Assembly (NCBI GenBank): GCA_028583415.1
Contig: CM053267.1
Span: 13,640,269 to 13,704,268, forward strand
Origin: Protea cynaroides
Taxonomy: Eukaryota > Streptophyta > Magnoliopsida > Proteales > Proteaceae
Reading direction: 5' to 3'
Length of the DNA: 64,000 bases
The notes below the pieces were generated by a model. That model searched no databases. It saw only the letters and a program-made list of their open reading frames with translations, and had not been told where the DNA came from. How positions within the stretch are numbered: the stretch's first letter is position 1; each line of letters starts with the position of its first letter. Position numbers and translations under genes: made by a program. This document shows, one piece after another, positions 22,590 through 34,329 of this stretch.

Positions 22590-23245
22590 AAGTTGCTGGA
22601 GGAGGTGGTGACTTTCGGTCTCTATCATAATCCTCTACATATGTCCTCTGGCGCCAAGCTACTTGCTCCTGAGTGGTACCAAGACTCGTAGCAAGATCCA
22701 TCACCCCTGTTTTGTCACTTGTTGTACCTTCAAGATCTCTCCTAAGCGATGCTCCATCATACACTGAGACCCCCGAATATCCAAGAGGAGTGACATCATC
22801 GAATCTGGAGGGAGACTTAAAGGACCAGCCCCTGATGTATGTTGTGGTGTCGTCTACATCCTTATACATCTAATCCTCTCCACCCCCTGTTGCTGCCTTT
22901 GCTATGGCTGCCTCAGCCTCAGCTGTTGTTACTGCTGCTACTCGACCCAGAGGTCGCTCCAATGCCTCCGACTCAGCATCACTGACGACTGCCTCATGCA
23001 AGCCCATCTTAGTGATGGCATCCTAGTCTAAATCTGCCATGACCGTCTCCTCAGTCATTCTCTCACCCTCTATGTTCACTCCCAAGGCAATCGAGAATGG
23101 TGGTGATCATGCGGCCATAAAGCAAATTGGCCATCAGATTGAGCGTCGTAGCTCGAAGCATGGTATGAATGATAATATAGGGCAAGCATACAGGTTGCCT
23201 AGTGTCGACACAATAAAGAACATACTGAGTGAGCTGAGATACCTC
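22590..23245 (-). pseudogene. Antisense ORF resembling 'putative plant transposon protein' (PF20167-like)
   Basis: Minus-strand frames give 'QPVCLPYIIIHTMLRA', 'NLLYGRMITTILDCLG' and, after a one-base shift, 'VNIEGERMTEETVMADLD', then a TAG and 'DAITKMGLHEAV', an Ala/Glu-rich stretch and a tail ending at 22590. The 'LPYG..LT+I....GV...GE' pattern followed by a '.KMG' segment is what I know from a plant transposon-associated domain of unknown function. It occupies the place where gag should be, in the opposite direction. At least one frameshift and two stops break it. The family call is by eye. Confidence 0.5.
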
Positions 23246-24480
23246 ATTATAATGGCCATATATCTAGATAGGTGTTTATAGTATACTATGCATCATTGAC
23301 TTACCCTTATGATTATAGATAATGCACATATCTGATTCTAAATTGTTGTGCCTTGACAGGATACATTTTTTATTCAATCTGTCAATTGGAGTTATAGATG
23401 TTGTTCCCTTAGAATTAGTCCAAATCAAATAATCTAAGCTACTCTTATATTTGACAACATGAATAGAGATATGAATGGATAAAACAGCCTAAAGGTCTAA
23501 TCATTTTAAATGTACATCTTTTCAATTTTATACCTGAGTTTATTCTTGTACCAAAAAAAAATTCTCCAGATTTATTCCCATAATGCCTTAACCAATGGCA
23601 CCGCATACTCGAAAGAACCTATAAACCAAAGGTCTAAGAATTGTGGAGCCTCTACTTCCATGTATTTGGACCACCTTGCAACCTAACCACGCTTAGTTGT
23701 CGGTTTGGTTACCATAGATTTACTCTTGATCCTTCAAATCTAGGTTCACTAGATAAAACAAATGTTTGTTATCATTATTGAATTTGAAATAAAGAAATAA
23801 ATTACTTTTGGATAAATATTCTGATTCTTACATTTCCCAACCTCCGTTGACAAGATGCTTAGTTAATAAGGGAATTATGGGAGGGAAGACGATTGAATTC
23901 AAATTAATCTCTATAGCCAAGATACCTCAAATAAAGTAATGGAGAATCTATTTTTGAGATTGCTAGATAGATAGATTTGAGTCATGGCCTGTAAACATGA
24001 GCAAGAAGTGAGAACTACCAAGAGCAGCTAGTAAATAGTAGATAGCGCTCGAGTAGGGTTAAAGATGGTTATATCAGTATGAATTTTGACAAGGCAAAAG
24101 ATTTTCAAATGCATACCTAAGTGTGGATACAAGGATGGACTCAAGAGTGATGGCATGGATAGTACTCAGATTGGTACAATTATTGTTGAGTTTTTTCCAA
24201 TGTCGAGTAAGATGATTAAGTCAAGACCAAGAGAGTTTGACGGAATTGATAAAAATACAAGCTTATAGGTAGACATGTTGGATATGTAGTGAGTAAACAA
24301 TCAAAAGATGCTTTTTTCAGATATATAAAAGAGAGATCAAGTAGAACAGTAGTGATAAAAGAGATGTAAGCTAATGAGTGCAATATGAGATTATTGGCTA
24401 TGGTCTTTAAAAACCATAAGAGGTAAAGGGGTTAGACGTGCCTTAAGACCTTTATACCAGAGTTTTCTAGTTTGATCCCC
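23246..24480. other. Element A internal region with no recognisable gag
   Basis: No gag motif or zinc knuckle could be found. Parts (about 23250-23900) align by eye with 43120-43830 of element B, so the region is an inherited part of this family. Confidence 0.5.
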
Positions 24481-27400
24481 TTTTGGACTAGAGGTTGTAT
24501 TAGATGAGTGTTATGGACCATGTTCAATTCGTATTAGTAGACAGAGTTTGAATGCGAACCTAGTTTACAAGATGGCAGACTTTGACGTCATCTTAGGAAT
24601 TGACTAGTTGTCTCAGCATTCTGCGAGTCTGCTTTGCACTAAGAAGAAGTTGTCATTCAAGGGCAAGGATGGTACATAATTTAGTTTCGTTGGGACCAAA
24701 CTTCCTCGTAAACAGAAGCTTATCCTCTCTGTACTTAAGGCGAAGGGATGCCTTAAAAAGGAAGGAGTTGGATATCTAGTATCTGTGGTGGAAGTTACCA
24801 AAGAGGCACCACGGATGGAAGATATTGAAGTTGTGAGGGAATTTTTGGATGTGTTTCCAGAAGACTTACCCAGGATTCCACCTGATTGAGTAACTGAGTT
24901 CATTATAGACTTATTGCTAGGGGCGGCACCTGTGTCCAAGGCACCCTTTTGGATGGATCCTTCGGACTTAAAAGAACTAAAGACTCAACTATAGGAGTTA
25001 TTAGACAAGGGTTTTATCCGGCCAATTATATCACCATGGGAGCACCGGTGTTGTTCGTGAAGAAAAAGGACGGTTGTGTTCAACTGTTCATAGACTACCA
25101 AGAACTGAATAAGCTGATGATCAAGAATCATACCCATTGCCATTGATAGATGACCTGCTTAATCAGTTGCAAGGTGCAAAGGTGTTCTCTAAGATCGACC
25201 TACCATTACGATACCATCAATTGAAGATTAAGGATAGCGATGTTCCAAAGACAGCTTTCAGAACCAGGTACGGGCACTAAGAATACCTGGTTATGTCTTT
25301 TGAGTTAACCAACGAGCCTGCATCTTTTATGGGGCTTATGAACCGAGTGTTCCATGACATGCTAGACACTTCGGTCATAGTTTTTATCAACGATATTTTG
25401 GTGTATTCCAAGGACAAAGAGACTCATGCGATGGATCTTAGAGTAGCCTTACAACGGCTAAAAAGGGAAAAGCTTCTCACCAAGTTTAAAAGTGTGAGTT
25501 TTGGCTAAATGAAGAGGCTTTCTTGGGCCACGTATTTTCATTAAGAGGAATAAAAGTGGATCCTAATAAAATAGAAGCAATCGTAGGGTGGGAAACACCT
25601 AAGAATGTTGCTGAGATACAAAGTTTCTTGGGTTTAGCTAGTTATTACAGACGACTCGTGGATGACTACTTTGGGGTCGCAGTACCTCTTACCAAGCTGG
25701 CCAGGAAAGGAGAAAAGTTTATTTGGACTAACAAATATGAACAATGTTTTCAAACATTAAAAGCAAGGCTGATATCGATTCTCATCTTGACCATTTCGAT
25801 ACCAGGGGAACCCTTTACCCTGTACATCAATGCCTCCGGATTGGGTCTGGTATACGTGCTGATGCAAGAAGAACAGGTAAATGCCTATGCTTTGAGGCAA
25901 CTGAAGGAGCGTGAGAAGAATTACCCTACGCATGACTTGAAATTAACAGCGATGATTCATGTAATCAAGACTTGAAAACATTATCTATAGAAAAGTTCCA
26001 GATCAGGTCGGATTACAAGAGCCACACCTATCTCTTCACTTAGAAGGAGTTGAATATGAGACAGAGAAGATGGTTGGAACTCCTAAAGGATTATGATTGA
26101 GATATTTAGTATCATCCTGGAAAGGGCAATGTAGTTGCGGATGCATTACGCAGAAAAGGGATGCTAAAGCCAGAAGAAGAATCTAGCACAAGTGCTGCTC
26201 TATGTTCCGCGGTTTCAACTACTGAAGGGGATATGAGGCCATGTATAGTGGAGTCTCCAAGCAATCCTATAGAACAAGGACTGATCCATAAGTTTTCACT
26301 TATGTTCCCCGCATTGAAGATTCTATCAGATTTGACAGACAAAGTAAAAGTTGTGATTCAACAATATCCATATCTGAGAACTGTACAAAAAGATTTGGAG
26401 AAGGGTAAGCCAAATCCTAACTTTACATTGAACGTAAATAAGGTCTTGAGATATAGAGGACGATTGTGCATACCTGAAAGTGAAGACTCGAACCTTAGAA
26501 ATAGAATAATTTTGGAAGCCCATTCCACTCCATATTCGATGCATCCTAAAAGTACTAAAATGAACCATGACCTAAAGAGATTTTAATGGTGGAGAGGAAT
26601 GAAAGCAGATGTGGCTAGGCACATGTTCCGATGTCTGAATTGTCAACAACCAAAGGTCAAAAAATAGAGACCGGCAGGTCTTCTACAACCGCTACCTGAA
26701 CCTACTTGGAAGTGGGATGATATCACTATGGACTTCGTCACGGAGTTACCATTGACTCCCAGATCAGTCAACACGGTTTAGGTGGTTGTCGATCGTCTTA
26801 CAAAGACTGCTCGTTTCATTGCTATAAAACCTCAATACACCTTGGAGCAATTAGCCAAGCTATACGTAGATAACATTGTCAGATTCCCTGGTATACCAGA
26901 AAGTGTAGTGTTTGACAGAGATCCTCGCTTTATGCCAAAGTTTTGGGAGGGACTACAAAAGGCAATGGGAACAAAGCTGAAGTTTAGTATAGCGTTTCAC
27001 CCTCAGACCGATGGTCAGTCTGAATTGACCATTCAGATTCTAGAACATATGCTCCGAGCTTGTGCAATTGACTTCAGGTGAGTTTGGCATGAAAGGTTGT
27101 CATTGATCAAGTTCGCTTACAACAACAACTATCAGGCTACTATACAGACGTCACTTTATGAAGTATTATATGGTAGGAAATGTTGAGCTCCTCTGTTATG
27201 GAATAAAGTTGGTGAACGAAGAATAGTAGGACTAGAGTTTATGGAAGAAACTTGTCGAGTGGTTGACCAGATCAAAGAAAGGGTCAAGACAGCTCAAGAT
27301 CACGAAAATCAATATGTGGATAACCAACACCGAGACCTTGAGTTCGCTATAGGTGACAAAGTATTCCTGAAGATATCACCTATGCAGGTCTAAAACGATT

Positions 27401-27790
27401 CGTTAAGAAGGGAAAATTATGCCAAGATACGTTGAACTTTATGATATTTTAGCGAGACATGGAAAAGTAGCCTATCAACTTGTGCGACCATCGACTATGT
27501 CTGGTATACATGCTGTATTCCATGTTTTCTTACTGAAAAAGTACGTCAGAGATCCATCACATGAATTGACTGTGGATCCATCGAATTTGATAAAAGACTT
27601 AACTTTTAATGTGGTACCAGCCTAGATCACTAATCGAAAGGTACAACATCTTCGAAACTGGGATATTTATTATGGGAAGGTATCCTGGCAAAGCCAAGAT
27701 GTGAAAAACATAACATGGAAAGAGGAAAATACCATGTTGAAACAGTATTCTCACCTGTTTGATTTAGAAAGTACGTGCAAATTTTGAAGG
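24480..27790 (+). pseudogene. Element A pol: protease remnant, RT, RNase H, integrase, chromodomain-like tail
   Basis: In order: a protease-side segment 'MADFDVILGID' (about 24572); an RT entry segment 'GFIRPIISPWGAPVLFVKKK' and 'FIDYQELNK' (25010-25120); an RT catalytic box reading 'FINDILVYSKD' (about 25384-25416), where FxDD is expected, so one catalytic Asp is Asn; 'KFIWTNKYEQCFQTLKARL' and RNase H (25720-25975); integrase with a zinc-finger part ('MFRCLNCQQPK', about 26620) and core (26700-27080, 'TMDFVTELPL', 'VFDRDPRF', 'FHPQTDGQSE'); then a chromodomain-like 'VQHLRNWDIYYGKVSWQ' and 'ITWKEENTMLKQYSHLF' (27640-27762). There are more than ten stops or shifts. Pol would copy and integrate the element; this one cannot. 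Confidence 0.93.
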
Positions 27791-27873
27791 CAAAATTTCT
27801 TTCAAGGGTGGGAAGTTGTAAGATCCATGCATGCAAATTTTAAGGACGAAATTTCTTTTAAGGGTGGTGAAGT
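27771..27873 (+). promoter_or_regulatory. Tandem polypurine-tract modules of element A
   Basis: Two consecutive modules each run GCAAATTTT-AAGG-(A/C)GAAA-TTTCTTT-AAGGGTGG-GAAGT and end with TGTAAGA.CC. The first leads to TGTAAGATCC at 27817, the second to the real LTR start TGTAAGACCC at 27874. Element B and the solo LTR at 38321 carry the same arrangement. Confidence 0.85.
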
Positions 27874-29960
27874 TGTAAGACCCACACTCCACTAATCCGA
27901 TCTAATCGTGTCGTGCCAAGTCTTCCCATCGTAATCGGCTCAATCGAACCAACCATATGAAGGAACCACAAAACTAGGTAAGAAACCAGTTTTTTGAAGG
28001 TTGTCTGGTCCTTGAGATTTGGGACTGGTGAATCAACCGGTCAAGCCCAGATTTGACTCCGTGATTAGGAAAGTTTCCTAATTTAAAGAGGTCACTCTCC
28101 AAATTTAGAGAAGACTTTATATGAAAACTTTCTCTCTATAAAGAGGACATCCCTCTATCTTCTCTCACTCTTTTGATCAATCATAAACCCTAGAATTGAG
28201 AGAAAGAGATGAGAAGAAGGCTTGGAGAGGAAGAAAGCTTGGAGAAAGGAAAAGAGGTTCTACAGAAGAAGGAATTGCCGTTGGAACTTCAACCTACCTC
28301 AGCAAGGATCAATGGTAAGTACCTTGTCTCTTTAGAGGGTTAGATTATAATAGATTTTTGGATTGGAAATCATGTTGGAAGGAAGATCGGATCTAATCCC
28401 ATGCTTTCGATCTTAATATGTTGAATATAAATTCGTAATACCATTAAAATGGTTAGGGTTAAATGGAATGAGTTAGATAATGAATAAAGGCCATAGAATA
28501 ACCTTAGGATGGATCCCATTGTTGAGCCGAAGAATCGACTCAGAAGGAACTCAGACTAAAAGATAACTTGGGATATGACTCAGGAGTTATCCAGTCCCTT
28601 CATCGGTCGACTATATAGGAGACCGGTGAGGCAACCAGTTACTCTTGGGAAGTATGATAGGGTTTGTCCGGTGGACTCACCGATCCCACAATACAGGACC
28701 GGTGAAGCGACTGGACAATGTTCGGAAGGCATGTATTGGAGACCAGAGAGTAAGTTTGAACACAATAACTTGATAGTGTAGAACCCTAACTAAAGTTTAC
28801 TAATTGCCTAGGTTCCAACAATTCCTAGATAGTTTCTGAAGCTTGAAAAATGAACAAACATCAATCACAGATGATGAAATAAGACCTAAATTAATTGGTT
28901 AATAACAATCTACCCTTTCCTTTTACTTTCTGCTATTATGAATAATACCATGATATTTCCTGTTATGATGATGATGCTAGGGATAGGCATGTGCTTGTGT
29001 GTGGTTGGTATGTTGAATGGGGATAGGTTGAAGCATCGAATCATTCATCACATTGACATTACCTTAGTAGAACTAGTACGTCGTAGGGTATCAGGGGGTA
29101 ATTGTGGATGTGTGGTTGTTAGCCTTGCCAACGGATCCTAACTCTATCTTTATGGATGAATTGAGGGATGCTAGGATAAAGTTTTGGATACAAACCGTTG
29201 ATGACATCTAAGATTGGTTAGTTATGAACCCAGTTTGCAAGCCCTCACCAGTAGAGGCATACGTACTGGTATGGGGTAGAGTATCAGGGGGAGTGTTGCA
29301 GTGTGTGATCTGTTAGACTCTAGCTCTATCTCTATTCTATAGTGGGTAATGTGGGGTGACATAGGTGTGTGACCATTTGGCGTATTCACTCTAGTGCATG
29401 GAGGTGTGGTGGCCCCCTATCCTTATTATAGCACATTGCAAGCTTATACCAGACCAAAGAATTGAATGCTACATCATGCATATGTTTGTTGCATTGTTTT
29501 GTTTTCTCACCGAGCTTATGTTGGAGAGCTAACCCTCGCATATGGCATTCTTTTAGTTTCTGATGTTGCAGGTACTACCATTGAATATTATATCAATACG
29601 CCAACTTATGGACATGTGGCGGCTATGGACGTGCAAGCTATGGAGGACGAGCATGGCTCATCATGCAAGTGTTTCCATTATGTCCACGCTTAGGGTTTCG
29701 TGTTCATATTTGACTTATGGGATTAGTAATAGTTTGTTATTTTATGTTTTAGTAGATTAAAGTTAATTGGTTATTTATTATTTATCAATGTAGACTCTCG
29801 GTTCATTATTAATATAATTTTTGCTATTTATTTATTTACTCTAATTATGTAAAGTATATGGTTTAATGGTTGGCACGGTCTTATATGATCCTGGCTTGAG
29901 CCGTTCGTTATTTAGAGGGTTCATTCACACTTCTGGTTCATCTAGAATTGGGGTGTGACA
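27874..29960 (+). mobile_element. 3' LTR of element A
   Basis: TGTAAGACCC...GTGTGACA, 2087 bp, aligned by eye with 20169-22329 throughout. It is about 74 bp shorter, with small deletions (for example in the AT-rich part near 28950) and many substitutions. Confidence 0.9.
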
Positions 29961-29977
29961 TCCCATTTCTGTAAATC

Positions 29978-30048
29978 CTCGATAGTTCTGAATAAAAAAC
30001 CATACCGGTTTTCAATACTAGAGCTATCAACTACTCAGCCATCTCTCC
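29978..30048 (-). pseudogene. trnS-UGA: Plastid-type trnS-UGA fragment
   Basis: The minus strand starts GGAGAGATGGCTGAGTAG, then a D-arm region, then ATTGAAAACCGG with anticodon TGA (30012-30014), then the variable arm ending GAACTATCGAG. This is plastid tRNA-Ser(UGA) from its 5' end to the variable arm. The T-arm (GGTTCGAATCCC expected) and acceptor 3' side are missing or replaced, so it is not a working tRNA gene. Element A inserted about 18 bp beyond this end. Confidence 0.85.
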
Positions 30049-30738
30049 AAAAGATAATTTGTATTTCGTTTTATTCTCCCGAATAGGAAACATTACATAT
30101 GAGTCGGTACCATCATTACTTATAGAAACATCCCCCGTGTGAATGTATTATTTCATCTATCTTTTTGTATCCATAATAGTGTGAAAAGAAGGCCGGGCTC
30201 CAAGTTGTTGATCCGTTTACCTTTGCTTGTTTTTGGTTTACAGGTCTGAAGTAATCCAATGAGTCTGGGTAGAGGCTACCAGTTAAGGTAGGAGTTCAGC
30301 CCAGAAAGCATGAATCTCGCCTCTTACGAGAGGCCAACTAGATTCCTCCGCCTGTACACCAATGTGATTGCAAGATCTATTCTCTCTATGTTTATGCTTC
30401 GATGTGAACCCTCAAATCTTAGGATGACATGTACTTTCCTTATTGAGGTCAGATCTTCCTTACAAAAAGGGTCCTTCCGGATAAGACTTCCTTGTATAGA
30501 CTAATTATCTACTTCTTGATAGCTTGTCGAGCATTAAGCTTGGCATGGATCTTGGGATTCTCTTGTACATGTATCGATCTTACCTTTTATGTTCTTGCCC
30601 TCGACATAACCAAGGGGAGGGTCACCCGATGACACCACGTATCATCTTATCAATGGCGGGTAACCCCCATAGCAACTTTCATGCAAACATAGCTAAACAA
30701 TCACCTAACAAATTGTGGAAAAAAAAAACTTTGGTGCT
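30049..30738. other. Unassigned, possibly organelle-derived
   Basis: It continues from the trnS fragment. No gene motif is recognised on either strand. The first 100 bases may be plastid spacer next to trnS. Confidence 0.3.
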
Positions 30739-31128
30739 TTTTTTTAGGGAAAATTACTCATACTACCCCTGGATTTTGGTCCAAACACATCTACTATGGA
30801 TTTTGGTCCAAACACATCTACTACCCTAAAGTTAAGAACAATTACACTTACTACCCTTAAATTCCAAACATAGTTACATAGAGGCCCACAGAAGCTGATG
30901 TCAGCATGATAAAACATTTTTAATGTCTAAAATGCCCTTATAGGTATTGTAAAAGGACGAAAATAGGCTTTATCCCTTACCCTTTGCTTTTCCCTTTTGT
31001 TATTCTAAACCCTAAATCCCCAAATCTAAAGTTTGAGAGGGTGACTGATAACCGACGATAGTTACAGAAACAAAAACTCTATTTCTCTCCAGATACTTCA
31101 CTTCTCTATAAAAGATGCAACTAGCAGC

Positions 31129-31478
31129 ATATCTAAGCCATCCTTTCGACAAAAAGAGAAAAAAAAAATCAGCAAAATGGATATTAGGTTCATGGGTTCG
31201 ATGGTGATATGTTCAAGACAATCTATCCTAGTTTCTCAATCTTCTTATTTGAATATTGGTAGGGCTTTTGCTCTCAATCCATCCACTTTCCTCAATGCAA
31301 CAGGCAGCATATCTGAGCCATCCTTTCGGCAAAAAGAGAAAAATATCAGCAAAATGGATTTCAAGTTCATGGGTTTCGAGGTTGATATGTTTAAGACAAT
31401 CTGCCCCAGTTTCTCGATCTTCTTAATTGAATATTGGTAGGGCTTCTACCCTCAATCCATCCACCTTCTTCAAGGCTT
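31129..31478 (+). repeat. Tandem duplication of about 175 bp inside the Pack-MULE-like element
   Basis: GGCAGCATATCTGAGCCATC, CAAAATGGAT, TTCATGGG, ATATTGGTAGGGCTT and CTCAATCCATCCAC recur with a spacing of about 175 bp. Each unit holds an ATG followed by 'MD(I/F)(R/K)FMG', which resembles the N-terminus of class II small heat-shock proteins. Confidence 0.85.
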
Positions 31479-31708
31479 GTTTTTCCATTTGCCTTTGAAC
31501 AGTCTCAATCCTCAGAGATACCTCAGCACCATTCAGCAGCTCCATTACCCATGTTCCATTCTCCAATAGCAGAGCAGGAATACGACCGTCAATTGCATCA
31601 GCAGCAGCAGATGATTTCCTTCACTCTCCAGATGAACCAAGGGATGATTTCATTGCAGCAGCAGCATCAACTTCTTCACTATTTGAGTGATGCACTCAAT
31701 CTCAACCC

Positions 31709-31860
31709 TTGAGGTCAATTGAGTATTCGAACAGTTACGTATTCATCGTCAACATGCCTGGTGTCAAGCCCGGCGACATCAAGGTGCAGGTGGTGGATAA
31801 CATGCTACTCATCAGTTTCCTGAGAAAGCGTGAGGAGAACAGTTACAAACTTTTGGGGTT
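31709..31860 (+). pseudogene. Small heat-shock protein (Hsp20, alpha-crystallin domain) fragment
   Basis: The frame gives 'YSNSYVFIVNMPGVKPGDIK', 'VQVVDNMLLISFLRKREEN'. This is the first half of the alpha-crystallin domain of plant cytosolic class II sHSPs (family pattern 'Y.NSYVF..DMPG.K..DI.VQV.....L.ISGERKRE'). The second half, with the GVL motif, is absent. sHSPs are ATP-independent chaperones; this piece lacks the dimer-forming half. Different, unrecognised gene-like sequence follows (31860-32060). It is a captured fragment, not a gene. Confidence 0.8.
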
Positions 31861-32352
31861 CTTCTCAAGAAGGGTGCCGAACTTATCGGTTTCTCTCCTT
31901 TGCTGCTACTGCTTCTCTTCATCAAAAGAATTTCATCGACAACGTTGAGGAAGGTTTCCAAAAGCATCTGCCGAGCAAACCCCGAAGGCACCCTCGCCAT
32001 CACCATCGCCATTGCGTGGAGAAGAAGATAGGAGTCAGACGTAGCTTGAGAACTAAAAAGGTCAAAATTGGTTTTTTCTTTTTTTGTTTGGTAAATGTAA
32101 TAAGGGTATAATGGTCCAAATAAGTCAAAGGGGTAGTCAGTTGTCAATTTTAGGGTAGTAGATGTGTTTGGACCAAAGTCCAAGGGTAGTATGAGTAGTT
32201 TTTCCTTTTTTTATATTAAGATTTCTGATGTTATGTTTTGAAACATGGTTTACATTTGTCTTTAATAGTCATTAGTTGGGTTATCTATCTTTATTCTTTG
32301 GTCTTGAATGTCTTTTTTGAGTGACGCCTGGAATTACGTCAAGGTTTTGGGG

Positions 32353-33020
32353 TGTTATACCTATTGATAGCATATTTCTTTGGATTAATCGCAGGGCAAC
32401 ACGTGTCCACCCGTAAATCGTAATGGGAAGATGACACGTGTTCTGCCAGATGTTGCCCCCAGGCCACCCTGATGATGGTGAACAGAGGCACGTGAATTCT
32501 CCCACGTGCCGGGTCACTGGCCCAATTTCTGGCACATCGTGGGAATCCTTATTGAGAAGTAATCCAGGATATTGGAACCGGATAGGGCTCTCCACCGGTA
32601 AGGGGCGCACGTGGCGATTTGTAAGAGCGGAGACGACGATCTTGCCTAGCAATAGGATCTTCATCCTACGATCGCTCGAGATGATTCGATTGACTCTGAC
32701 AGCCATTCTTACCCAGCTTAGCTCCAGCGGAGTCATTGCAGAGTCATACTTTCTTAATCACCGGATGGCATATCCGCTCAGGCGATAGGTGTGTCCTCTA
32801 TATATACACTTGGTGACCACAAGTAATGGCATCTGATTTCCTAATCTCTCTGAGAATACTCGGGAAACCCACATCTCTAAGGAGCATACTGTCTTCTTGT
32901 AAGCTCCATACTGATTGCTCTATTACTGACTTGATCGTCAGAGTGGACACCGGATATCCTTATCTGACTACGATAATATTCATCTTATCTTGCAGGGAAC
33001 GAGACACGTCAACTATGCCA
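32353..33020 (+). mobile_element. LTR-like block, Tat-type gypsy (probably solo or orphan)
   Basis: TGTTATACC follows a G-rich tract (GGTTTTGGGG). The block contains CACGTG twice, a TATATATAC promoter-like site (about 32799), and TTGATCGTCAGAGTGG with CTTGCAGGGAACGAGACACG near its end, a combination I associate with Tat-lineage LTR ends. The end point and target duplication are unclear. Confidence 0.4.
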
Positions 33021-34067
33021 GTTTCAGCAGCGACAATACCAACATCAACCAATCCATAGTGAATCGAAACATCATTTATCTTGGAAAACACACTCATGCA
33101 CGTGATGTGGGGCTGAACCCACCATAGCACACACCCTGACATTTAAGGATAATGACAACAAATATCAGCACAAAAAGGATTAACCAACCCATCATGGACA
33201 ACAATAACATAACAACAGCGGTCAAGTATGATTCATCCAAAAAATAGTCAGATGTGGCATAATTGTGATTGAAATTTATTTATTTATTTTGCTTTCCCTT
33301 ATGCCCCTAGCTGAAGCTGAAGTGGGCGGATCTAATATCTCCATGTATTCACCACCAAACAATGTTGTTGTCTGATAAGATTTAGTGACACATGACGTGT
33401 TTATTGTTGCATTGTTTGATCTGGTTTACATTTGCTTAATATAAATGCCGAGTCCTCTTATGGAATGTGGGGACCCTAGTTATGATAGTTCAAATTTTAG
33501 TATCACGACGTGTCCCTTCTATTTAGGAAGGGTTTTTAAGTATTTTGAAAGGGTTGGACACCATTTTTAAGTTGTAACACCCAAACCCCATCATATATTC
33601 CCTTTTTTCTTTTTATTTTTTTTAATCAGGTTCAACCCCAAACAAGGATGGCTTAATAGGGGAAGAGGGGCCCACCACATATTTTTATGGACTACACGTT
33701 TACACCATCATTTTCAAATACCCAATTATTGGATTGAAAATCAATCAAGGTGATTGTTAGTTATATCATACTAAAGACCAACACTTGTGAATTGTGATGA
33801 CCAAAAAAAAAAAAAACAAAAAAAAACTTAGCCTTTTGATATCCCTTTACCTTTTTATCTCTTCAACAAAGAAGAACTGTACAAAAGAATCTTGTGAGGT
33901 ACAAAGCCAGTTAAAAGGATAAAAAGTGGTCCACTCAACTGTAAAATAAAACACCTGTAGCTGAAAAATTTCAGATGAATGTTCCATGATGTGGTCTTTC
34001 ACAAGAATCAACCATATATAGAAAAGTGTTTTATTCATTAAAAAGTACAAGAATGGCTTAGAGATGG
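33021..34067. other. No recognisable gene
   Basis: AT-rich, with A-runs near 33806-33828. Nothing else can be supported. Confidence 0.5.
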
Positions 34068-34077
34068 CCTACAAACC

Positions 34078-34229
34078 GGACTGAAATCCTCCCCCCCCCC
34101 CCAGAGGTTTCCCCCCTCCCCCCCCCCCGGGCTTGGGATCAGTCGACCCGTTTACCAATACATGGGGAGATGGGCTGGCTGAAATCCCACCCTTGGCCGG
34201 CGGCAGATGGGCGGGAGAGGATTTTTTTA
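34078..34229. mobile_element. Small TIR element (MITE) with 10-bp target duplication
   Basis: CCTACAAACC occurs at 34068-34077 and 34230-34239, bracketing 152 bp whose ends share AAATCCTC...CCC inverted (TGAAATCCTCCC and, reversed, AAAAATCCTCTCCC). The interior is C-rich, with runs of 10-14 C broken by AGAGGTTT. The duplication length fits a Mutator-type MITE. Confidence 0.65.
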
Positions 34230-34329
34230 CCTACAAACCACAATCTACATACTCAAGAGAACTGAACAGGGAGATCCCAAAAGGTCACAATCACCCTATA
34301 ACTAGGGGTATCTTCACATAGCCTGGTTG

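Larger units (their letters stand above)
20169..29960 (+). mobile_element. Element A: complete but inactive Tekay/Del-like chromovirus (Ty3/gypsy)
   Basis: It has two LTRs (20169-22329 and 27874-29960), an initiator tRNA-Met primer site (22333-22344), pol with RT, RNase H, integrase and a chromodomain-like tail, and a polypurine tract. The flanks are TCCCG (20164-20168) and TCCCA (29961-29965), a 5-bp target duplication with one mismatch. The tRNA-Met primer and C-terminal chromodomain fit the Tekay/Del lineage. Many stops in pol and clear differences between the LTRs show an old, dead copy. It inserted into organelle-derived DNA. Confidence 0.9.
30747..32205. mobile_element. Pack-MULE-like element carrying small-heat-shock-protein fragments
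   Basis: The left end (30747-30835) and the reverse complement of the right end (32135-32205) share ACTCATACTACCC, GG.(T/C)TTTGGTCCAAACAC and ATCTACTACCCTAAA as terminal inverted repeats of about 55 bp. The left end has an extra partial copy of the middle part. TTTTTTTA lies on both sides (30739-30746 and 32206-32213). No transposase is inside. The interior has Hsp20-like pieces (31177-31860) and other gene-like frames, as in Pack-MULEs, which carry captured host gene pieces. Confidence 0.75.

Noticed and set aside
29978..30048. Functional tRNA-Ser gene
   Set aside because: The T-arm and the 3' acceptor strand are missing, so it cannot fold into a tRNA; it is a plastid-derived fragment.
31709..31948. 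Working small heat-shock protein gene
   Set aside because: Only half of the alpha-crystallin domain is present, it is preceded by unrelated sequence and lies within a transposon.
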